NCBI RefSeq assembly: GCF_004340665.1
Contig: NZ_SLWO01000004.1
Span: 613,784-677,783 of the forward strand
From: Pedobacter psychrotolerans
GTDB lineage: Bacteria > Bacteroidota > Bacteroidia > Sphingobacteriales > Sphingobacteriaceae
Reading direction: 5' to 3'
DNA length: 64,000 bases
Position numbers and translations under genes: made by a program. Below are positions 38,225 to 46,958 of this stretch, piece after piece (within the stretch, counting starts at the first letter, position 1; each line of letters opens with the position of its first letter). A model generated the notes under the pieces. It worked only from the letters and a program-made list of their open reading frames with translations, was not told where the DNA came from and did not search any database.

Positions 38225-38923
38225 ATGAGCATTAGAAAATGTTGGGTGATGGCAATTTTATGCCTGATTGCATTTCATACAGCCGCCCAGACTGAAAATA
38301 CAGGGTGGCTGTTTATTTCCCACAGTCAGAAAATTAATCAAAAATTTGATGTCCTTGCCGATGTACAGTTTCGATCGTCAGATCAGTTGAGTGATTTTTC
38401 GGCATTGCTCCTGCGGACTGCCTTAAATTACAATTTCAATAAACACCATGCTGTTGCTGTTGGCTATGCCTTTTTAGGTAAATGGGAAAAGGATGATTCA
38501 GATCTCAAAGTTTTAAACCCTGAAAACCGGATTTATCAGCAATATCTATTTAATACTAATACTGGACTTACAGAATGGAGTTTGAGATTTCGTCTGGAAC
38601 AGCGATTGATCACTCAGGAAAGTCAGACCAATTTTTCACAACGGGCCAGATTTTTTGTAGCTGCACAAATCCCACTTTTAGCGAATGAAGAATTTAGCAA
38701 GGGCCTTTACACTGGCGTTCAAAATGAATTGTTTCTTAACGTCATCAATAAAAATAACGTGAACGGCCACACATTAGATCAGAATCGTTCATCTGTTTCA
38801 CTGGGTTATCGGTGGAGCAAAAAAATAGATACAGAATTCGGGTATATGTTCTGGGCACAAAAGGAAGATAAAGATTATTCAAAGACTAATATATGGCAAT
38901 TGATGATCACGACCAGTTTCTAA
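38225..38923 (+). CDS. DUF2490 beta-barrel-like exported protein
   Basis: A 232-aa protein with signal peptide (to HTAAQ, about residue 22). The mature part matches the DUF2490 pattern: TGWLFISHSQKINQKFDVLADVQFRS, then alternating amphipathic strands (LLLRTALNYNFNKHHAVAVGYAFL, LRFRLEQRLI) ending in an aromatic (LMITTSF). It is probably a small outer-membrane barrel. It lies 39 bp after the molybdo-enzyme genes, perhaps as the last gene of that operon. Confidence 0.78.
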   Translation: MSIRKCWVMAILCLIAFHTAAQTENTGWLFISHSQKINQKFDVLADVQFRSSDQLSDFSALLLRTALNYNFNKHHAVAVGYAFLGKWEKDDSDLKVLNPENRIYQQYLFNTNTGLTEWSLRFRLEQRLITQESQTNFSQRARFFVAAQIPLLANEEFSKGLYTGVQNELFLNVINKNNVNGHTLDQNRSSVSLGYRWSKKIDTEFGYMFWAQKEDKDYSKTNIWQLMITTSF

Positions 38924-38937
38924 TTCATTTTAACAGA

Positions 38938-39555
38938 TTAATCTTCCAACCGGAATATTGCAGAAGATTGGTCAAACACTTCGTCATGGTGTGTAACAAC
39001 CAATACAGTTGTGCCCTGTACTAAAAATAAAGCTTGAAGTTTAGTCATCAATTTACCTTTCAGTTCCTTATCAAGCGCTGAGAAGGATTCATCCATCAGT
39101 AATAAAACTGGCTTGGTAGATAAGGCCCTTAAAATGGCGAGTCTTTGTTGTTGTCCACCAGAAAGCTGACCAGGCAAGTGTTGACGGAAATTTTCCATTT
39201 CACCCAGCTCAAGTAATTCATTGATATAAGTCTGATCCTTTGTCCCATAAGCTAAATGCGCTTCCACCGTCATATTGGGGAACAATGCATAATCCTGAAA
39301 AACGAAACCTACCTTCCTGTCCTGAATTTTTTTAGAGAATTTCTTTTCCGCATCAAACCAGGTGTTACCATTAAATTTAATTGCGCCTAATTCAGGTGTA
39401 ATCAATCCAGCAATAATTTTTAATAATGTTGTTTTGCCCACGCCAGAAGGTCCGGTAATCCGGGTAATCTTCCCCATGTCGAATTGAGTTTTCACCTTTA
39501 AATCCTCCCAACCTTTATAGGTTTTTATACGCTTTGTAATGTCAACTTCTATCAT
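38938..39555 (-). CDS. modC: Molybdate ABC transporter ATP-binding protein
   Basis: A 205-aa ABC ATPase. Walker A is GPSGVGKTT (residues 35-43), the Q-loop FQDYALFPNM, the signature LSGGQQQR (131-138), Walker B LLLMDE (151-156), and the switch His in VVTHHDE. It energises the ModAB system. It is much shorter than ModC of E. coli because it lacks the C-terminal TOBE/MOP domain that senses molybdate. Its start overlaps the modB stop by 4 bp. Being last in modABC, it is assigned to molybdate by context. Confidence 0.88.
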   Translation of the reverse strand: MIEVDITKRIKTYKGWEDLKVKTQFDMGKITRITGPSGVGKTTLLKIIAGLITPELGAIKFNGNTWFDAEKKFSKKIQDRKVGFVFQDYALFPNMTVEAHLAYGTKDQTYINELLELGEMENFRQHLPGQLSGGQQQRLAILRALSTKPVLLLMDESFSALDKELKGKLMTKLQALFLVQGTTVLVVTHHDEVFDQSSAIFRLED

Positions 39556-40223
39556 TCGAATGGGTTTTTAACCGCTTTTTTATTAAAGATGAAAACGGCC
39601 AGTACAATAGCAAAAGTAATGGCAAAAAGAATTAGCGCATACTGATTAGCGGCATGATAATCCATGGTTTCAACCGCATCATAAATGGCAATAGAGGCCA
39701 CTTTAGTTACACCGGGAATATTGCCACCAATCATCAATACCACTCCAAATTCACCTAAAGTATGGGCAAATGTAAGAACTGCAGCCGTGTAGATAGAAGC
39801 CTTTATATTAGGAAGCAAAACGTAAATAAAAGTTTGCCACCGGGTTTTACCCATGGTGTAAGAAGCCTGTGCCAGCGTTTCAGGCAGATGGCTAAACGCA
39901 GATTTTACCGGACTAATCATAAAGGGAAGGCTATAAATAATAGACGCAAAAACCAATCCTTCAAATGAAAAAACAAGCTGGAGGTTTAAATGTTCATGAA
40001 GCCATTTTCCAAAACCATTGTTCGGACTAAAAGCCAGAAGCAAATAAAACCCTAAAACGGAAGGAGGCAACACCAGGGGCATCGTAATTAAAGCTTCCAG
40101 AATAATTTTAGCCATTGTACTCTTCCCTGAAAGCCAGTAAGCAACCGGAATCCCAATCACTAGAAGTATCGCGGTGGTAATCAGGGCAAGTTTTAGGCTG
40201 AGATAAATTGGTTCAAAATCCAT
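39552..40223 (-). CDS. modB: Molybdate ABC transporter permease
   Basis: A 223-aa inner-membrane permease with five to six predicted helices. The cytosolic EAA-type loop (TLAQASYTMGKTRWQTFIYVLLPNIK, near residues 115-140) and THTLGEFGVVLMIGGNIPG are typical of ModB/CysT-type permeases. The start codon shares one base with the modA stop, giving coupled translation. Together with modC it forms the molybdate importer. Confidence 0.92.
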   Translation of the reverse strand: MDFEPIYLSLKLALITTAILLVIGIPVAYWLSGKSTMAKIILEALITMPLVLPPSVLGFYLLLAFSPNNGFGKWLHEHLNLQLVFSFEGLVFASIIYSLPFMISPVKSAFSHLPETLAQASYTMGKTRWQTFIYVLLPNIKASIYTAAVLTFAHTLGEFGVVLMIGGNIPGVTKVASIAIYDAVETMDYHAANQYALILFAITFAIVLAVFIFNKKAVKNPFE

Positions 40224-41008
40224 TAACTTTTCTTTACTACAGGTAAATGATAACCACTTTTACTGATAATCTGCTGTGCAGAGGCAGAAGAAAGGTAATC
40301 GAAAAATTTTGTCGCTTCCTTAAGCTTTCCTTTTTTAGCATAAGTCAGTAAGATTGCCCCTTGTTCTATTTTGCCATAACTTTCAGGGTCTACCCTAGCC
40401 CATTTCAATTTTGATTTATCGCTATGCTCATATAGAAATGATTCAGTAGTAAAGCCTAATTCCACAGCTCTCGTTTGAATATAGGTATTCACCTGCGAGA
40501 TATTTTCCGCATAAACCAAGTTGGAGCTAACCTTGTCTTTTAATTGATAATATTCCAGTGCCTCTTTTGCAGCTTTTCCATATGGCGCTGTTTTTGGATT
40601 GGCAACAGCAATTCGCCCCGTCTTCGAGCCAAGCAGCAATTTTGGCCAGTTTTTTAAATCGTGATTGGTTTTCCCACAAATGATTAAACTGCCCAATGCA
40701 TAAATTTTTGGCTTTAGTAGCCCTAATTGTTTCGCATACAATTGCTCCGGAAACTCAGTATCTGCTGAAAGAAAAATATCGTAAGGTGCGCCATTCATAA
40801 TTTGGGTTGTCAGTTTCCCTGATGCACCAACTATTGCCTCGGATTTTATTCCGGTTTTCCGCTCAAAATCTTTCTGCAGTCTTTTAATCAGTTGCTGCGC
40901 ATTTGCCGCAACAGCAATCCGCAAAACTTGTGCAGAAAGCTGTGCATTACCGGCTAAGCAAAATAATAGCGTTAAAATTAAAATTCTAAATGCAGGATTT
41001 TTTTTCAT
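40223..41008 (-). CDS. modA: Molybdate-binding periplasmic protein
   Basis: A 261-aa substrate-binding protein with signal peptide (to LSAQ, about residue 27). The family pattern is clear: LRIAVAANAQQLIKRLQKDFE, ASGKLTTQIMNGAPYDIFLSADTEFPEQL, AVANPKTAPYGKAAKEAL, ENISQVNTYIQTRAVELGF and a C-terminal KEATKFFDYLSS helix. These residues form the oxyanion pocket of ModA-type proteins. Tungstate binding is equally possible from sequence. It is the first gene of modABC and is transcribed divergently from the cofactor operon. Confidence 0.9.
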   Translation of the reverse strand: MKKNPAFRILILTLLFCLAGNAQLSAQVLRIAVAANAQQLIKRLQKDFERKTGIKSEAIVGASGKLTTQIMNGAPYDIFLSADTEFPEQLYAKQLGLLKPKIYALGSLIICGKTNHDLKNWPKLLLGSKTGRIAVANPKTAPYGKAAKEALEYYQLKDKVSSNLVYAENISQVNTYIQTRAVELGFTTESFLYEHSDKSKLKWARVDPESYGKIEQGAILLTYAKKGKLKEATKFFDYLSSASAQQIISKSGYHLPVVKKS

Positions 41009-41041
41009 GAATGAAAATAAGTGATGCCAATTTCAAATGGC

Positions 41042-41057
41042 TAATTTAGCTAAATTA
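41042..41057. promoter_or_regulatory. Perfect 16-bp palindrome between divergent mod and moco operons
   Basis: TAATTTAGCTAAATTA is its own reverse complement. It lies 34 bp upstream of the modA start and 178 bp upstream of xdhC. Its half-site TTTAGC recurs at 41102-41107 and, inverted, in ACGCTAAA at 41154-41161. A candidate binding site for a molybdate- or cofactor-responsive regulator. Confidence 0.45.
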
Positions 41058-41235
41058 ACAGGTAATTGGCTTGAGGGTTTTGGTGATGATCAAAAGAGCA
41101 TTTAGCGTGTTGTTTATTTAAAATTCAAATTTCTTCAAAATATCAAAACATTGACGCTAAACATTGTTTTAATTAAATAGCAAATAACCGATTTCAAAAC
41201 ACAGTGGTTACATTGCTTCATTTGAAAATCGCCCA

Positions 41236-42351
41236 ATGAAAGAAATTGCAGACATTATAAAGGCACATGCGCAAGCCAGGAAAGATGGAAAAAAAACAGC
41301 TTTAGCAACAGTGGTCAAAGTGGAGGGATCATCTTATCGCAGACCTGGCGCCCGAATGCTGATTACGGAAGATGGCATCTTAACTGGTGCCATTAGTGGT
41401 GGCTGCCTGGAAGGTGATGCCTTAAGAAAGGCACTGAGCGCCATCCACCAGCAGGAAAATAAATTGGTTACTTATGATTCTATGGATGAGGATGATGCTA
41501 AATTTGGTGTACAGCTGGGTTGCAACGGAATTGTTTACATCCTTTTCGAACCTATTTTTGATGACCAAGAGGTAAACCCAATTACCATTTTAGCTGAACT
41601 CGAAAGTAAACGCAAAAATGCAGCATTGGCCGTATTATTTTCTTTGGAAGGTAAAAAACAAATCGGTACGTACATGTTGCTAAGGCAACATGATCAATTT
41701 AAAAATAAAGAAAATGAATACTTCCCATCACTTTCTGATGATCTTCAACAGGTTTTAGCAGAAAAAAAATCAACATTTTTAGATTATAATGCAGGTAAAG
41801 AACTCATCACTGCATTCCTAGAATTTATAAGTCCGCCTATTGCGCTGATTATAGCAGGTGCTGGAAATGATGCGCAGCCACTCGCCAATATCGCAGATAT
41901 CCTGGGTTGGAACGTCACCATAGCCGATGGACGGCTGACACACGCCACGAGTCAACGTTTCCCCAAAGCCAATCAGATTTTAGTCGCCAAACCAGGTCAA
42001 CTTTTACAGCAGATCACCATTGATGAAAATACCGCATTTGTGTTAATGACGCATAATTATAACTACGATCTGAAATTATTAGATCTGCTCCTCCCTACCA
42101 ATGCCCCATATATTGGTTCATTGGGGCCTAAAAAGAAATTAATTAGAATGCTGGATGAACTTAACTTAAATACAGATCAAAATCAATCCAGAGTACATGG
42201 GCCGATTGGGCTGGATATTGGTGCAGAAACGGCTGAAGAAATTGCCATTTCGATTGTAGCAGAAATTAAGGCCGTTTTATCTGGCGCAACTGCGGGTAGA
42301 TTAAAGGAAAAAATTGCCCCAATTCACGTTCATGAAATTAAAAATAATTGA
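41236..42351 (+). CDS. xdhC: XdhC/CoxI-family cofactor maturation protein
   Basis: A 371-aa XdhC-type chaperone. The N-terminal XdhC_CoxI domain (about 10-80) shows VVKVEGSSYRRPGARMLI, GAISGGCLEGD and the VQLGCNGIVYILFEP core. The C-terminal Rossmann domain (about 200-345) shows LIIAGAGNDAQPLANIADILGW and YIGSLGPKKK. XdhC proteins bind Moco, protect it during sulfuration and hand it to XDH-family apoenzymes. It opens the cofactor operon, facing the molybdo-enzyme genes across modABC, and its stop overlaps the mocA start by one base. Confidence 0.9.
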   Translation: MKEIADIIKAHAQARKDGKKTALATVVKVEGSSYRRPGARMLITEDGILTGAISGGCLEGDALRKALSAIHQQENKLVTYDSMDEDDAKFGVQLGCNGIVYILFEPIFDDQEVNPITILAELESKRKNAALAVLFSLEGKKQIGTYMLLRQHDQFKNKENEYFPSLSDDLQQVLAEKKSTFLDYNAGKELITAFLEFISPPIALIIAGAGNDAQPLANIADILGWNVTIADGRLTHATSQRFPKANQILVAKPGQLLQQITIDENTAFVLMTHNYNYDLKLLDLLLPTNAPYIGSLGPKKKLIRMLDELNLNTDQNQSRVHGPIGLDIGAETAEEIAISIVAEIKAVLSGATAGRLKEKIAPIHVHEIKNN

Positions 42352-42935
42352 TGGATACGGGTATCGTAATCCTGGCAGCAGGAAATTCCAGCCGTTTAGG
42401 TAGACCGAAGCAGTTGCTGGAATTTAAGCAAAAAACACTTATTGAACACACCATAAATGCTGCACTGCAAACATCTTTTCAACCGATCATCGTAGTACTC
42501 GGAGCTTACGCAAACGAAATTCAGGAAAAATTACCAATTGAAGTGAACTTTGTGATCAATGAAAACTGGTCAGAAGGAATGTCATCCAGCATTATTGCCG
42601 GGGTATCAGCACTTCTGAAACAATCACCAATGGTCGAAAACATTATTATAGCAGTTTCAGATCAGGCATTTATCACAGCTGAAGTCTTTGAGAAACTAAA
42701 ACAGAAACAGGTCAATACAAAAAAAGGTATCATTGCAAGCACTTATGTAAAAACAACTGGTACTCCTGTACTGTTCAATAAGGAATACTTCCCTCAACTT
42801 TTATCTTTGACCGGAAATAATGGGGCAAAATCAATGTTAAAATTACACGACAATGATGTGGCCATTGTTGCATTTGCGATGGGTAATATTGATATTGATA
42901 CCGAAACCGATTACAATAATTTAATCAAGCAATAA
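42351..42935 (+). CDS. mocA: Molybdenum cofactor cytidylyltransferase-like nucleotidyltransferase
   Basis: A 194-aa NTP-transferase of the MobA/MocA family. The ATG at 42351 is used (a TTG one codon earlier also opens the frame); it overlaps the xdhC stop as TGATG. The nucleotide-binding loop is VILAAGNSSRLGRPKQLL. Further motifs are VVLGAYANEI, NENWSEGMSSSIIAGV and SDQAFI. Its position between xdhC and moaA and the XDH-family client enzyme favour CTP transfer to form the cytosine dinucleotide cofactor over a GTP-specific MobA. Confidence 0.85.
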   Translation: MDTGIVILAAGNSSRLGRPKQLLEFKQKTLIEHTINAALQTSFQPIIVVLGAYANEIQEKLPIEVNFVINENWSEGMSSSIIAGVSALLKQSPMVENIIIAVSDQAFITAEVFEKLKQKQVNTKKGIIASTYVKTTGTPVLFNKEYFPQLLSLTGNNGAKSMLKLHDNDVAIVAFAMGNIDIDTETDYNNLIKQ

Positions 42936-43915
42936 TGATAGCAGATTCATTTGGAAGAGTACATGATTATTTGCGGATATCCTTAACAGATAACTGCAAC
43001 TTCCGCTGCTTTTATTGCATGCCAGAAGAAGAATACGATTTCACACCTGCTTCCAGATTGATGCAGACAGATGAAATTATCAAACTTGCCAAAGTATTTG
43101 TTAGTCAGGGTGTAAAAAAAATCAGGCTTACCGGTGGTGAGCCACTGGTGAGAAAAGATGCAGCAGCCATTATTTCTGCATTGGGTAAACTTCCTGTAGA
43201 GCTGGTCATCACCACCAATGGAACCCGGGTTGCAGAAATGCTTCCGGTATTGAAAGAGGCTGGCATAAAGACCATCAATATTAGTCTGGATACACTTCAG
43301 GCAGAAAAATTTATGCTCATTACCCGCCGTGATGTTTTCCATCAGGTACGCAGCAATATTGAGTTACTTTTACATGAAAAAATCACCGTCAAAATTAATA
43401 TGGTGGTGATGAAAGGACTCAATGATGGTGAAATTAAAGATTTTATAGACTGGACGAAACACAATCCGATTCAGATCAGGTTCATTGAATTTATGCCTTT
43501 TAGTGGCAATAAATGGACCAGCAATAAAATGTTTTCGCTTCAGGAAATTCTAACAGCGGTTGAAAAAGACTTTACGGTATTACCTGTTGAAGGTGCTCCT
43601 CACGATACGGCCAAACATTTTATGATTCCCGGCCATGAAGGTTCTTTTGCCATTATAAGTACCATGACGGCTCCTTTTTGTAGTACGTGCAACAGGATGC
43701 GCCTTACCGCCGATGGAAAGTTGAAGAATTGCCTGTTCTCTAATGGAGAAACAGATTTACTAACTGCCCTGAGAAATGATGAAGACGTACTTCCATTAAT
43801 TATGGCCTCCATCTGGGAGAAAAAGAAAGCACTAGGAGGTCAGCTCATTTCACATTTTGAATCTTTAGATGCAGCAGCCATCAATAATCGAAGTATGATC
43901 ACAATTGGAGGATAA
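42935..43915 (+). CDS. moaA: GTP 3',8-cyclase MoaA
   Basis: A 326-aa radical-SAM enzyme for the first step of molybdopterin synthesis (GTP to 3',8-cH2GTP, then cPMP with MoaC). The N-terminal [4Fe-4S]/SAM motif is CNFRCFYC (about residues 20-27), followed by RLTGGEPL. The C-terminal cluster ligands are in FCSTCNRMRLTADGKLKNC. The chain ends in the Gly-Gly dipeptide (ITIGG) needed for MoaA activity. It overlaps mocA by one base and abuts moeA. Confidence 0.95.
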   Translation: MIADSFGRVHDYLRISLTDNCNFRCFYCMPEEEYDFTPASRLMQTDEIIKLAKVFVSQGVKKIRLTGGEPLVRKDAAAIISALGKLPVELVITTNGTRVAEMLPVLKEAGIKTINISLDTLQAEKFMLITRRDVFHQVRSNIELLLHEKITVKINMVVMKGLNDGEIKDFIDWTKHNPIQIRFIEFMPFSGNKWTSNKMFSLQEILTAVEKDFTVLPVEGAPHDTAKHFMIPGHEGSFAIISTMTAPFCSTCNRMRLTADGKLKNCLFSNGETDLLTALRNDEDVLPLIMASIWEKKKALGGQLISHFESLDAAAINNRSMITIGG

Positions 43916-45118
43916 ATGATTACAGTAGACCAGGCAAAACAAATCATTCTTGATAACATTACCATATTAGATCCGCTAAAAACACCATTACAAGAAGCAT
44001 CCGGACATGTTTTAGCAGAAGATGTTTATGCTGCATATGATATTCCTGCATTCAGGCAATCATCTATGGATGGCTATGCGATAAAATTTGAACCAGCGTT
44101 AAAGACCTATACGCTGGTTGGGGAAATGGCTGCTGGCACCAGTCAATCCATTACCATTACCAATGGTGAAACCAGCCGGATTTTTACGGGCGCACCACTG
44201 CCGGAAGGTGCTGACACTGTAGTGATGCAGGAAAAAATTAACCTTTCTGCAAATCAAATTACTGTGGAAGACCCAAAAATCGCTAAAGGTTTAAATGTTC
44301 GTGAAAAAGGTGCTGAAATTAAAGCCGGAGCATTGGCAATGCAGACCGGAAGTTTACTCACACCAGCTGCTCTGGGCTTTTTGGCCGGAATCGGCATCAG
44401 TGAAGTAAAAGTTTTTCCAATGCCAAAGGTAACTATTGTGCTCACAGGAAATGAGTTACGGCAACCGGGAAATCCACTGGCATTTGGCCAGGTTTACGAA
44501 TCTAATTCTTATTCCTTATCTGCGGCGTTGAAGTTGGAAGGTATTCAGCACATAGAAGTACTATGGGTAAATGATAACCTTGAATCATTGATAGAAACCA
44601 TGCATATGGCACTAAATCAAAGTGACGTAGTGCTTTTAACCGGAGGTGTAAGTGTGGGTGACTATGATTTTGTAATTGCTGCCGCAGCACAATGTGGAAT
44701 AGCACAAAAATTCCATAAGATTAAACAGAAGCCGGGTAAACCCCTGTTTTTCGGCACTCAAAACCGTAAACTTGTTTTTGGTTTGCCCGGAAATCCATCT
44801 TCTGTTTTAAGCTGTTATTATAATTATGTTTTACCCGCCATTAAGGCCTTATCAAATCTACCAAACAGCATGGTTGAAGTGGAAGCAGAACTAGAGACTG
44901 ATTATGAAAAACCCCTCGGACTAACCCATTTTTTAAAGGGAATTTACACAAACGGGAAAGCAAAACCATTAAATGCGCAAGAGTCATTTCGTTTGAGTTC
45001 ATTTGCACATTCCAATTGCCTCATTCGTTTGAGAGAAGACCAACAGCATTTTGTGGCTGGAGAAAAGATAACAGTGATGTTACTTCCTGACCAAAGTAAA
45101 GCTTATAAGAATGACTAA
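43916..45118 (+). CDS. moeA: Molybdopterin molybdotransferase MoeA
   Basis: A 400-aa MoeA that inserts molybdate into adenylylated molybdopterin. Domain order is normal: N-terminal region with YDIPAFRQSSMDGYAI (about 40-58), domain II with GAPLPEGADTVV, the MoCF-binding fold with VLLTGGVSVGDYDF (about 240-253) and FGLPGNPSSVLSCYY, and the beta-barrel C-terminal domain. The start directly follows the moaA stop, so translation is coupled. Confidence 0.94.
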   Translation: MITVDQAKQIILDNITILDPLKTPLQEASGHVLAEDVYAAYDIPAFRQSSMDGYAIKFEPALKTYTLVGEMAAGTSQSITITNGETSRIFTGAPLPEGADTVVMQEKINLSANQITVEDPKIAKGLNVREKGAEIKAGALAMQTGSLLTPAALGFLAGIGISEVKVFPMPKVTIVLTGNELRQPGNPLAFGQVYESNSYSLSAALKLEGIQHIEVLWVNDNLESLIETMHMALNQSDVVLLTGGVSVGDYDFVIAAAAQCGIAQKFHKIKQKPGKPLFFGTQNRKLVFGLPGNPSSVLSCYYNYVLPAIKALSNLPNSMVEVEAELETDYEKPLGLTHFLKGIYTNGKAKPLNAQESFRLSSFAHSNCLIRLREDQQHFVAGEKITVMLLPDQSKAYKND

Positions 45119-45154
45119 TCTAATGATTTTTCAAAATGATAGAAAAATTTTAAA

Positions 45155-45400
45155 ATGGAAATGAATATGAAATTAGAGATCATCAGTTTTGGTAAAATAT
45201 CTGAATTTATCGGCCATCAGCAGGTGGAGATTTCAAATGTTACGGATACTGATCAGTTGAAAAGCTATCTGGAAACATCATTTCCCGAATTGGTCGGCAT
45301 GAAATATAAACTGGCGGTTAATCAAAACATGATACAATCCAATCAATCCCTTAAAAACGAAGATAAAGTGGCCATTATGCCACCATTTTCTGGAGGTTAA
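45155..45400 (+). CDS. moaD: MoaD sulfur-carrier subunit of molybdopterin synthase
   Basis: An 81-aa ubiquitin-like protein; the likely start is ATG 45155 or the ATG four codons on (MKLEII). The chain ends in MPPFSGG, and the terminal Gly-Gly is the site of thiocarboxylation. It is 36 bp after moeA and 5 bp before moeB, which activates it. Confidence 0.92.
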   Translation: MEMNMKLEIISFGKISEFIGHQQVEISNVTDTDQLKSYLETSFPELVGMKYKLAVNQNMIQSNQSLKNEDKVAIMPPFSGG

Positions 45401-45405
45401 CAGTA

Positions 45406-46512
45406 ATGGATAATGAGCGTTACAGCAGGCAACTGATTTTAAAAGGCTTTGGAGCCACGGCACAAAATAAACTCATCAATTCACGCGTATTGGTGGTTGG
45501 TGCTGGTGGATTGGGCTGTCCAATATTGCAATACCTGGCCGCAGCAGGCATCGGGACAATAGGAATAGTGGATGATGATACCATTTCACTGTCCAATCTG
45601 CATAGGCAAATTATTTTCACTACAGAAGACCTTGACCAACCTAAAGTAAAAGTTGCCGCTAAAAGGTTGGGATTGGTAAGTCCAGAAATTTCCATTGTGG
45701 AACATCAACTTCGGCTGGATAAAAATAATATATTCAACATTATAGAAAGCTACGATGTTGTGATCGATGGTACCGATAATTTCGACTCAAGATACATCAT
45801 TAACGATGCCTGTACATTTCTTCAAAAACCATTAATCTTTGCAGCTGTATCTGGTTTTGAGGGCCAGCTGGCTATTTTTAATGTAAAAGATAAACAAGGT
45901 GTTGCAACCAATTACCGTGACATCTTCCCTACTCCACCAGCACCTGGCGAAATTCAAAATTGCGCAGAAAATGGCGTATTGGGCGTGCTGCCTGGAATTA
46001 TAGGTACAATGGCTGCAGCAGAAACCATTAAGCTGATTGCCGGAATCGGTCAGCCTTTGATTAACACCTTGCTTCATTATAATCTGCTCACGCAAACACA
46101 ATACACCTTAAATATTTCTGTTGGTCATGATTATGTTTTACCAAAAAGCAAAGCTGATTTTATATTGATGGATGAAAACCAGTCACATTCCAATGCACCT
46201 ATTTATGAAGAGATCGATATAAAAAGGATGCTGTTGTTGAGAGAGCAAGATTTGGCTTTGGTAATTGATGTAAGGGAAAAACATGAATTTCCGATTCTGG
46301 ATCAAGATAAATTCTTACAGGTACCAATGTCTGAATTTAATACCTTTATCCAAAACAATATTGAAGCTGAAAGCATTGTATTGCTTTGCCAGCATGGTAT
46401 CAGAAGCATTGCCGCGGCAGAATTGCTTCAGGAAAAATACGGTGCAGCAAAGAAAATTTATAGCTTAAAAGGAGGCATTGCAAAATGGAAAGACCATTTT
46501 CTAAAAAGATAA
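45406..46512 (+). CDS. moeB: MoeB-type E1 enzyme fused to a rhodanese domain
   Basis: A 368-aa fusion. Residues 1-250 form the ThiF/MoeB adenylating domain: RYSRQLILKGFG, nucleotide loop GAGGLGCPILQYLAAAG, DDDTISLSNLHRQI, and DGTDNFDSRYIINDAC. The CxxC zinc motifs of E. coli MoeB are not seen. Residues about 265-368 form a rhodanese domain with active-site loop CQHGIRS and KGGIAKW. Such fusions can both adenylate MoaD and supply sulfur to it, so one protein may do the work of MoeB and a separate sulfurtransferase. It lies between moaD and moaE. Confidence 0.9.
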   Translation: MDNERYSRQLILKGFGATAQNKLINSRVLVVGAGGLGCPILQYLAAAGIGTIGIVDDDTISLSNLHRQIIFTTEDLDQPKVKVAAKRLGLVSPEISIVEHQLRLDKNNIFNIIESYDVVIDGTDNFDSRYIINDACTFLQKPLIFAAVSGFEGQLAIFNVKDKQGVATNYRDIFPTPPAPGEIQNCAENGVLGVLPGIIGTMAAAETIKLIAGIGQPLINTLLHYNLLTQTQYTLNISVGHDYVLPKSKADFILMDENQSHSNAPIYEEIDIKRMLLLREQDLALVIDVREKHEFPILDQDKFLQVPMSEFNTFIQNNIEAESIVLLCQHGIRSIAAAELLQEKYGAAKKIYSLKGGIAKWKDHFLKR

Positions 46513-46513
46513 A

Positions 46514-46957
46514 ATGAGTGAAAAAAAAATAAAAAACATCTTTGTAAATGGTGCGATTAGTCCGGCATTTATTGCTGACAGTATCGCAAAGCATGCAACA
46601 AAAACAGCTATTGGTGGTCACAGCATTTTCATGGGACAGATTAGAAGAGATGAGATAAACGGTAAATTTGTAGCAGGCATTGATTATACGGCTTACGAAG
46701 AATTGGCGCTTTCACAAATGGATGCAATTAGGGAAGAGATTTTTTTGAAATACCCGTTAAACTGTATGCATGTGCACCATAGTTTAGGAATGATAAGTGC
46801 GGGCGAAATCTGTTTATTTGTATTCACCTCATCTGCTCACCGTAAACCTGCAATAGAAGCCTGTAATGAACTGGTGGAACGTATTAAGGCAGAACTCCCG
46901 ATCTGGGGTAAAGAAATATTTGAAGACGATACCCATCAGTGGAAAGAAAACATTTAA
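46514..46957 (+). CDS. moaE: Molybdopterin synthase catalytic subunit MoaE
   Basis: A 147-aa MoaE. The family motifs are GGHSIFMGQIRRDEINGKFVAGIDYTAYEELA (about 35-66), the HHSLGMISAGE loop (about 95-105) and KAELPIWGKEIFED with the catalytic Lys. It transfers two sulfurs from MoaD to cPMP. It starts one base after the moeB stop and is followed at once by moaCB. Confidence 0.94.
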   Translation: MSEKKIKNIFVNGAISPAFIADSIAKHATKTAIGGHSIFMGQIRRDEINGKFVAGIDYTAYEELALSQMDAIREEIFLKYPLNCMHVHHSLGMISAGEICLFVFTSSAHRKPAIEACNELVERIKAELPIWGKEIFEDDTHQWKENI

Positions 46958-46958
46958 T

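Noticed and set aside
41009..41235. Moco riboswitch upstream of the cofactor operon
   Set aside because: The stretch is AT-rich and shows no multi-stem GC-rich fold of that kind; only palindromes are visible.
46866..46958. Longer N-terminus for MoaC-MoaB
   Set aside because: It lies within moaE in another frame; the ATG right after the moaE stop fits MoaC alignments.
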